Source: Betaproteobacteria bacterium (GTDB lineage: Bacteria; Pseudomonadota; Gammaproteobacteria; Burkholderiales; Burkholderiaceae_C). From it: DNA of 10,532 nucleotides. The stretch's first letter is position 1, and each line of letters starts with the position of its first letter. Under the pieces are notes generated by a model. It did no database searches. It had not been told where the DNA came from and saw only the letters and a list, made by a program, of their open reading frames with translations. This document shows positions 5,425-10,532 of this stretch, piece after piece. Where the stretch lies: the NCBI GenBank assembly GCA_947448675.1, contig CANFOR010000089.1, forward strand, positions 1 to 10,532. Direction: 5' to 3'. The position numbers and the translations under genes were made by a program.

Positions 5425-6408
5425 GTGAAGAACAGCCCCGCCAAAAGCAGTACCGCCAAGCCCACTGTGAAGCCCAAGTCTTCTGCCAAGCCCGTATTGA
5501 GCAAGGCCGCGGTCAAAGTGCCAGCCAAAAAAACACCTGTAAGTTCTGCAAAAACCAGCAAAACCCCTGTTCCTGCTAAGCCACAAGCCAAGAAGCCTGC
5601 TGTGCCCACTCCTGCAAAAGCTGCCAGCCCTGCTGTGGCCAAGCCTTCCGTCCCCTCTAAAGCGCCCAAAGCCCCGGCGCTTGCGAAAACCTCTGCTCCA
5701 TCTGTGACAACCTCTGCAAACAAGACCGCTGTGACCAGCGCCAAATCGGCACCTGCCGCCAAAACCTCTTCTGTGGCCAAAACAGCCCCTGTGGCTGCCT
5801 CTGCACCAGCGCCCGCCAAACGAGGTAAGCAAGGTCCTTTAACGGCCCCCTCTATGCCGCCTGCCGTGGCTTCTACGGCAGCCAAGTCCAGCTATGCCAT
5901 GACCAGCTCCATGCACACCGAGCCTTTGATCGTGCCGCCGATGGTGGCAGTCAAGAAAGACAGCAAGCTGGCCAATAACTGGAAGACCAAAACGGCGCAA
6001 GAGTTGTCAGACGCCGAAGTCATGGCTATGGCCGATGACGACTACATGAACGACAAGCAAATGGCTTTCTTCCGGCTTAAGCTGGTGGTACTTAAGCGCG
6101 ACATCTTGGAAAACGCGGGCGAGACCACCGAGCATCTGCGCGAAGACACCGTCATCGTGCCCGACCCGGCCGACCGCGCCACCATTGAAGAAGAACATGC
6201 TTTGGAGCTGCGCACGCGCGACCGTGAGCGCAAGCTGTTGAAGAAAATTGAGCAGTCAATTACCCGCATCGATGCGGGCGACTACGGCTATTGCGACGAA
6301 ACGGGTGAGCCCATTGGTGTGGGGCGTCTACTGGCGCGGCCGACGGCCACGCTCTCGCTCGAAGCGCAGCAACGCCGCGAGCTCAAGCAGAAAATGTTTG
6401 GCGATTAG
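5425..6408 (+). CDS. dksA: RNA polymerase-binding transcription factor DksA, long Ala/Pro/Lys N-tail
   Basis: DksA enters the secondary channel of RNA polymerase and, with ppGpp, adjusts initiation at stringent-response promoters. The protein has 327 residues from a GTG start; E. coli DksA has 151. Residues 1 to about 185 are low-complexity Ala/Pro/Lys/Ser with many PAK/AKP words, strongly basic and probably disordered. The DksA core starts near DYMNDKQMAFFRLKL (206-220). The coiled coil carries DPADRA (247-252), whose Asp247 and Asp250 match the two tip aspartates needed for function, and ELRTRDRERKLLKKIE (261-276). In the zinc-finger region only Cys290 remains: the other three cysteine positions are Thr293, Ser311 and Ala314. 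To my recollection this replaced finger and the tail are usual in Comamonadaceae. It follows a zinc GTPase gene and precedes a STAS protein gene by 35 bases, likely co-transcribed. The earlier ATG at 5299 has no ribosome binding site and overlaps the likely promoter. Confidence 0.9.
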   Translation: MKNSPAKSSTAKPTVKPKSSAKPVLSKAAVKVPAKKTPVSSAKTSKTPVPAKPQAKKPAVPTPAKAASPAVAKPSVPSKAPKAPALAKTSAPSVTTSANKTAVTSAKSAPAAKTSSVAKTAPVAASAPAPAKRGKQGPLTAPSMPPAVASTAAKSSYAMTSSMHTEPLIVPPMVAVKKDSKLANNWKTKTAQELSDAEVMAMADDDYMNDKQMAFFRLKLVVLKRDILENAGETTEHLREDTVIVPDPADRATIEEEHALELRTRDRERKLLKKIEQSITRIDAGDYGYCDETGEPIGVGRLLARPTATLSLEAQQRRELKQKMFGD

Positions 6409-6443
6409 GCCTAGCGCTTCCCATTACTGTTTCACCATCGACC

Positions 6444-8192
6444 ATGTCCAAGGACGAATCTACCAGCAGCGGCATATTGTCGAAGATGGTGAAGTTCGTC
6501 CGCAATCCGACGACCAACTGGACCGATCTGGACAGCAAAGGAACCGATCGCCAAAGCACCTATAGCAAGCAGGCGCTCAAAGAAATGATTGAGCGCAAGC
6601 GGCGCAATGACTTCGTGCGCAAGCGAGAGTTTGACATGTTGCGCAAATTGCGCCGCCGCGAAGCCATGTCGGAGCACGACGTGGGCGCACGGCCATCGTT
6701 CTTTCAAAGCAGTTTGCCTTCTAAACCCGATGACCGAGCGATGACGCTGAAGAAGATCGACGAAATCGAAGCCCAAATGTCCATGCAATGGTGGAAAACC
6801 AAGCATGGCAGTGTTTCTTCCGGGCAGTCACACAGTTCGAGTTTTTCCACTTCTGAAATAACTTCAAACCCGCCCTCTGAAAAGCCGGTGTCGGACATTG
6901 CTTACAACAAAACGCAACCTGTGCCGCTGGAGCATAGGCCCAATGCAAATGCTGGCAGCCGATCTCTGCAGTCACCCGCTACACGCAATATTTCGTCGAT
7001 AAATCCAGGCATGAACGCAGGCATAGCTGCAAGTTATGAGGGCGCTAGCTCAGGCTTCACGCCTTCGAAAATGTTCTCTATCGACGTTGGTGAAGTACAG
7101 CACGACCCAGAGCTAGAAGAAGCCGCCATTCGTTTCGCCAATGGTGACGATGCTGGTGCTGAAGCGGGTCTGCGCGAAGTCCTGGGCCCCAAGGGTTCGC
7201 GCGTGCGCCACGAGGACACTTGGCTGGCCTTGTTTGACTTGTACCGGGCCACCGGCCAACAAGATAGCTTTGAGAACGCCGCGTTGGATTTTGCCAATCG
7301 TTTCAACCGATCAGCCCCGGCATGGTTCTCCATGCCCGACTTGGTGGGCAAGATGTCTTCCACCGTCGTGGCACCCCAAGACGGCCAGACGGTCAAGACG
7401 GCGGACTGGCGTTGCCCGCCCCAGCTTACGCTGCAAAGCTTGGCCGCGCTGAATGGTGCTTTAAGCAAAGCACCTGCGCCATGGCACTTGGACTGGGCCC
7501 GTTTGCAGAGCATTGATGCCAATGCCGTGGGTGCTTTAGGGCGTTTGTTTTCGGCGTGGGCTAGCCAGCCTGTGCAATTGCGTTTCACGGGTTGTGCGCA
7601 GCTAGACACCATCATTCAAATCTTGGCCCCCTCCGGCCAAGCTGAAATTGCGCAAGAAGCTTGGTTGCTGCGCATGGAAGCCCTGCGCATCATGCACAGG
7701 CCCGACGAGTTTGAGTTGGTCGCACTGGACTTTTGCGTTACCTACGAAGTGTCGCCACCCGCCTGGGAGAGCGCACGCTGCGAATTCAAGTCGCTAGATC
7801 AGAGTGCCCCAGGTGGTAGCAATCAGACCATTATTGGTGAGGCGCAATACGACTCCATGTTATCTGAGTTGCACTCGATTGCTGGAGAGATGCAGAGTGA
7901 AGCCGATACCCAAATAGTCACCGTAGAATTGGCTGGCTACATTCAGGGTGACGCTAATGCGGCCTTGGTCAAACTCGAATCCCGCATGGAGGGCGCGAAC
8001 GTGATGATCGTCTCTTGCGCCAAACTGATTCGGGTTGACTTTTCTGCAGCAGGTTCCTTACTCAACTGGGTGAGCTCTCGCCAACGCGAAGGAAGTTCGA
8101 TTCAATTCAGCCAAGTGCACCGCTTGGTGGCGGCTTTCTTCCATGTGATTGGCATCAGCGAACACGCCAAAGTGGTGCCCCGCACAGACTAA
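6444..8192 (+). CDS. Protein with duplicated helical-repeat + STAS unit, function unknown
   Basis: Protein of 582 residues, no signal peptide or membrane segment, so cytoplasmic. Residues 1-120 are a conserved-looking N-terminal part with a very basic helix (RKRRNDFVRKREFDMLRKLR, 51-70). Residues 121-215 are a Ser/Asn/Pro-rich linker. Then comes a unit present twice. A TPR/FimV-like helical stretch (221-300, then 402-450) shares the pattern W...ALDF......PAW, and each copy is followed by a STAS-like domain (about 315-397 and 490-582). STAS domains act as anti-sigma antagonists or phospho-switches. The second copy keeps a serine at the phospho-acceptor place (VDFSAAG, Ser534); in the first (IDANAVG, 358) that place is Asn360. 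I know similar STAS proteins next to dksA in Burkholderiales but no defined role. It lies 35 bases after dksA without a clear ribosome binding site. The start is supported by the motif GILSKMVKFVRNP close to the N-terminus. Confidence 0.8.
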   Translation: MSKDESTSSGILSKMVKFVRNPTTNWTDLDSKGTDRQSTYSKQALKEMIERKRRNDFVRKREFDMLRKLRRREAMSEHDVGARPSFFQSSLPSKPDDRAMTLKKIDEIEAQMSMQWWKTKHGSVSSGQSHSSSFSTSEITSNPPSEKPVSDIAYNKTQPVPLEHRPNANAGSRSLQSPATRNISSINPGMNAGIAASYEGASSGFTPSKMFSIDVGEVQHDPELEEAAIRFANGDDAGAEAGLREVLGPKGSRVRHEDTWLALFDLYRATGQQDSFENAALDFANRFNRSAPAWFSMPDLVGKMSSTVVAPQDGQTVKTADWRCPPQLTLQSLAALNGALSKAPAPWHLDWARLQSIDANAVGALGRLFSAWASQPVQLRFTGCAQLDTIIQILAPSGQAEIAQEAWLLRMEALRIMHRPDEFELVALDFCVTYEVSPPAWESARCEFKSLDQSAPGGSNQTIIGEAQYDSMLSELHSIAGEMQSEADTQIVTVELAGYIQGDANAALVKLESRMEGANVMIVSCAKLIRVDFSAAGSLLNWVSSRQREGSSIQFSQVHRLVAAFFHVIGISEHAKVVPRTD

Positions 8193-8201
8193 GCGGGGCA
8201 C
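8175..8201. terminator. Inverted repeat shared by two convergent genes
   Basis: GTGCCCCGC (8175-8183) and GCGGGGCAC (8193-8201) form a perfect 9-bp stem with a 9-base loop that contains the stop codon of the STAS gene. The livK-like gene on the other strand ends only 16 bases away. Position and GC content suit a bidirectional terminator, but neither side has a good T-run. Confidence 0.45.
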
Positions 8202-8208
8202 TGGGGTA

Positions 8209-9378
8209 TCAGGGTTTCACATACTCTGAAATTACCTTCCACTTGCCATCCACGATTTGCGACAAGCGCGACAAATCGCTGCCCAAGCGTTTGTTGGGGC
8301 CATAGCTTAATTCTGCGCTACCAAAAATATCGGGCGGAACCACCATGCTGTCCATGGCTTTGATGAAACTTTCTGTGCTTAAAACGGGCCCTGCTTTTTG
8401 TGCAGCGCGTATGAAGGTATCAATAATGTCGTAGCCATAGACCGAGAAAACTGTTGGGTCCTCACTGAATTTGGTTTTGTATTTATTGGCCCAAAAGCGA
8501 ATGGCTTGCGAGGCTTCGTCGAGGTAGGGGTTTTGCACCGTCATCGTGGCATACATGCCATTCATGGCCGCACCACCGAGCTTATGAATCAAGTCGGTAT
8601 AGGCTGCGCTAGAGCCTAGAAACACCGGGTTAAAGCCAGTTTTACGTGACTCGGCAATAGTGCCAATGGTCTCCCGAATAATCGTGCCCAGCACCACCAG
8701 TTCGCAGGTCGAAGACTTCATCTTGGCCACTTGTGATGAAAAGTCAGTAGCACCGCGCTTGAAGCTGGTTTTTTCTACTAGCTCCATACCCATGCTTTTT
8801 AATCCAGCTTCGGCACCACGCACCACCTCTAAGCCAAAATCATCATCTTGGTAAATGGCACAAACTTTTTTGGCATTTTTCTCTTTTACCAATTTAGGCA
8901 AGGTCGAACGCATCTGCTCAAAGTACGTAGCAGCAAACGCATATTTGAGCTTGTGAAACGGCTCGTACATTTCGCGCGCGGCAGTGATAGGGAAGAAATT
9001 GATGACATTCTTTTCAAACTGCACCGGCATGGCGGCCAGATTTTGTGCTGTGCCAATATGACCAGCCATTAAAAAAATCTTGTCTTGGTTGACCAATTTT
9101 TGCGCTGCCAAAACGGCTTTTTTAGGGTCGTAGCCAGAATCTTCTACCGCCAGTTTGAGTTTGCGCCCGTGCACCCCGCCTTGCTCGTTGACTTCGTCAA
9201 TGCGCAGCAGCATGCCATTGCGACTTTGCTTGCCATAGCCCGCCAGGGGGCCAGACAGGTCTTGAATGGTGCCGAGCAAAATCTCATTCTTGCTAACCCC
9301 TTGCACCTGTGCATTTGCTACAGAAAAAGTAGCTGCATACGCAAGCAGGACGGGCGCTATGGCCATATTGAGCTTCAT
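8209..9378 (-). CDS. ABC transporter substrate-binding protein, LivK/branched-chain amino acid type
   Basis: Periplasmic type I binding protein of 389 residues that captures a solute for a Liv-type (HAAT) ABC importer. The signal peptide is residues 1-23, with likely cleavage after ANA (21-23) before Gln24. The mature part opens with VSKNEILLGTIQDLSGPLA, the usual start of the Peripla_BP_6 fold. NEQGGVHGRKL, ED(S)GYDPKKA, YQDDDFGLEVV and RGATDFSSQVAKMK follow in family order, and SVYGYDIIDTFIRAA marks the C-terminal lobe. Full length. The ligand cannot be read from sequence; in Burkholderiales, Liv binding proteins beside acyl-CoA ligases often serve aromatic or fatty acid breakdown. It lies 38 bases after the acyl-CoA ligase on the same strand, so probably in the same transcript, with permease and ATPase genes outside the window. 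The start is well supported by a strong ribosome binding site. Confidence 0.92.
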   Translation of the reverse strand: MKLNMAIAPVLLAYAATFSVANAQVQGVSKNEILLGTIQDLSGPLAGYGKQSRNGMLLRIDEVNEQGGVHGRKLKLAVEDSGYDPKKAVLAAQKLVNQDKIFLMAGHIGTAQNLAAMPVQFEKNVINFFPITAAREMYEPFHKLKYAFAATYFEQMRSTLPKLVKEKNAKKVCAIYQDDDFGLEVVRGAEAGLKSMGMELVEKTSFKRGATDFSSQVAKMKSSTCELVVLGTIIRETIGTIAESRKTGFNPVFLGSSAAYTDLIHKLGGAAMNGMYATMTVQNPYLDEASQAIRFWANKYKTKFSEDPTVFSVYGYDIIDTFIRAAQKAGPVLSTESFIKAMDSMVVPPDIFGSAELSYGPNKRLGSDLSRLSQIVDGKWKVISEYVKP

Positions 9379-9383
9379 AAAAA

Positions 9384-9388
9384 CCTCC
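9384..9388 (-). promoter_or_regulatory. Strong ribosome binding site of the livK-like gene
   Basis: On the minus strand GGAGG lies 5 bases before the ATG. It sits in the 38-base gap after the acyl-CoA ligase gene, so this gap holds a translation start but has little room for a promoter. Confidence 0.8.
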
Positions 9389-9416
9389 AGGTTGAGAAAA
9401 AATAGAACACGCGGAC

Positions 9417-10532
9417 TTATCGGTACATGGCCTCGATATAGGGCGCATATTTTTGCGCCACCAGTTTGCGCTTGAGCTTCATGGTGGGGGTTAATTCTTC
9501 GTCATCGGCCGACAGTTGGGTGTCGAGCAGCCAGAATTTTTTAATTTGTTCTACCCGTGCAAACTTTTTATTCACCCGGTCTAGCTCGCTTTGGATCAAT
9601 ATTTGCACTTCGCTTGAGTTGGTCAAACTGGCGTAATTGCTAAACGGTACATCGTGGTCTTGCGCGTATTTTTCTACGTTCTCTTGGTCGATCATGATGA
9701 TGGCCGTGAGGTAGGGCTTTTTGTCGCCAATCACCACTGCATCGGTGATGTAGGGCGAGAATTTGAGTTCATTTTCAAGTTCGCTCGGAGTGACGTTTTT
9801 GCCACCTGCCGTAATAATAATGTCCTTCATGCGGTCGGTGATTTTGAAGTAGCCTTCTGCATCCATGCTGCCAACGTCGCCGGTGTGCAACCAGCCGTCG
9901 GCGTCAATGGTTTCAGCGGTTTTTTCGGGCTGGTTCAGGTAGCCCATAAACACATTGCGGCCGCGCACCAAAATCTCGCCGCTGACCGGGTCGACGCGCA
10001 CTTCGTTATAACTGGTGGCGGGGCCAATCGTGCCGGGCCGAATGCGCTGCAGAGGCACACCCGTGGCGGCGCCGCAAGACTCTGTCATGCCCCACACTTC
10101 GAGCATAGGAACGCCAAGGGCCAAATACCAGCGGATCAAATCAGGAGCAATCGGCGCTGCGCCAGTAACCAAAAACCGCGCCCGGTGAATGCCAATGAGT
10201 TTGCGCGCATTGTTAAGCGCCAAAACGCGCGCCAGTAAAAATTGGCATTTCAACCAAGTGCTAACGTGCTCGCCCGCCAACACCTTGTTGGCTATCCTGC
10301 CGCCCACGCCAATGCTCCAGGTGTAAGCAGCCCGCTGCGCGGGGCTGGCTTCTTGGACGGCGATCATCACGCCCGAGTAAAACTTTTCCCACACGCGTGG
10401 CACAGCAGTGAACACAGTGGGGGCGATCTCGCGCACGTTCTCGGGAACGGTTTCGGGGTTTTCTACAAAATTCAAAACTGCGCCGGCGTACAACGCGTGG
10501 TATTCACCACCCACCCGCTCGGCCACATGGCA
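9417..10532 (-). CDS. Long-chain acyl-CoA synthetase (AMP-forming), N-terminus cut off by window
   Basis: ATP-dependent ligase that activates a carboxylic acid through an acyl-adenylate to its CoA thioester. About 371 residues are visible of the roughly 600 usual for this FadD15-like group. In order: LCHVAER entering at the edge, TVFTAVPRVWEK, the region FLVTGAAPIAPDL, the adenylation motif WGMTESCG, GWLHTGDVG with the ATP-ribose Asp, YFKITDRMKDIIITAGGKNVTP (hinge and start of the mobile C-terminal domain), and PTMKLKRKLV with the late catalytic lysine region. The phosphate-binding Ser/Thr/Gly loop lies upstream outside the window. The frame stays open to the last base, so the GTG at 10526 is not the start. 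Next to a LivK-type binding protein, a role in uptake and breakdown of fatty or aromatic acids is likely. The chain length of the substrate cannot be judged. Confidence 0.9.
   Translation of the reverse strand, partial: CHVAERVGGEYHALYAGAVLNFVENPETVPENVREIAPTVFTAVPRVWEKFYSGVMIAVQEASPAQRAAYTWSIGVGGRIANKVLAGEHVSTWLKCQFLLARVLALNNARKLIGIHRARFLVTGAAPIAPDLIRWYLALGVPMLEVWGMTESCGAATGVPLQRIRPGTIGPATSYNEVRVDPVSGEILVRGRNVFMGYLNQPEKTAETIDADGWLHTGDVGSMDAEGYFKITDRMKDIIITAGGKNVTPSELENELKFSPYITDAVVIGDKKPYLTAIIMIDQENVEKYAQDHDVPFSNYASLTNSSEVQILIQSELDRVNKKFARVEQIKKFWLLDTQLSADDEELTPTMKLKRKLVAQKYAPYIEAMYR

Noticed and set aside
9654..10238. Plus-strand open frame of 194 residues opposite the acyl-CoA synthetase
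   Set aside because: It is a shadow of the well-conserved minus-strand ligase and shows no domain or ribosome binding site.

Overview
The window looks like chromosome of a betaproteobacterium, most likely a Comamonadaceae member (Rhodoferax/Limnohabitans/Polaromonas-like). The basis is the moderately high G+C and three gene types: a DksA with a long Ala/Pro/Lys tail and a one-cysteine 'zinc finger', a Burkholderiales-type STAS protein directly behind it, and an acyl-CoA ligase/LivK pair. The genus is inference, since no marker gene is present.

Layout. (1) 1-669: 3' part of an RlmI-type 23S rRNA methyltransferase, cut by the window edge. (2) 670-2965: a surface/envelope pair, namely a small tail-collar (MdpB-type) protein and a 485-residue collagen-like lipoprotein with three copies of a non-collagen module between Gly-X-Thr tracts. 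(3) 3064-4134: a family 2 glycosyltransferase with a TPR-like C-terminus. (4) 4191-8192: a CobW/COG0523 metal-chaperone GTPase with a His-rich segment, then dksA, then a protein carrying a duplicated helical-repeat + STAS unit. These three lie on the same strand with short gaps. (5) 8209-10532, opposite strand: a LivK-type periplasmic binding protein, preceded in transcription order by the C-terminal two thirds of a long-chain acyl-CoA synthetase cut by the right edge.

How the parts may work together. The collagen-like lipoprotein should be anchored in the envelope and trimerise through its Gly-X-Y tracts. Its Thr-rich triplets and the glycosyltransferase next door suggest, as a hypothesis, a glycosylated surface fibre. 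The CobW GTPase and DksA are neighbours in many bacteria in a zinc-homeostasis setting, but this DksA lacks three of the four zinc cysteines, so it should work without zinc. The minus-strand pair belongs to a branched-chain/aromatic acid uptake and activation cluster whose permease and ATPase genes would lie outside the window.

No tRNA, rRNA, CRISPR array, insertion sequence or prophage module was recognised. Every gap between genes is shorter than 300 bases. The least ordinary material is the collagen-like lipoprotein with its neighbours, and the duplicated STAS protein.
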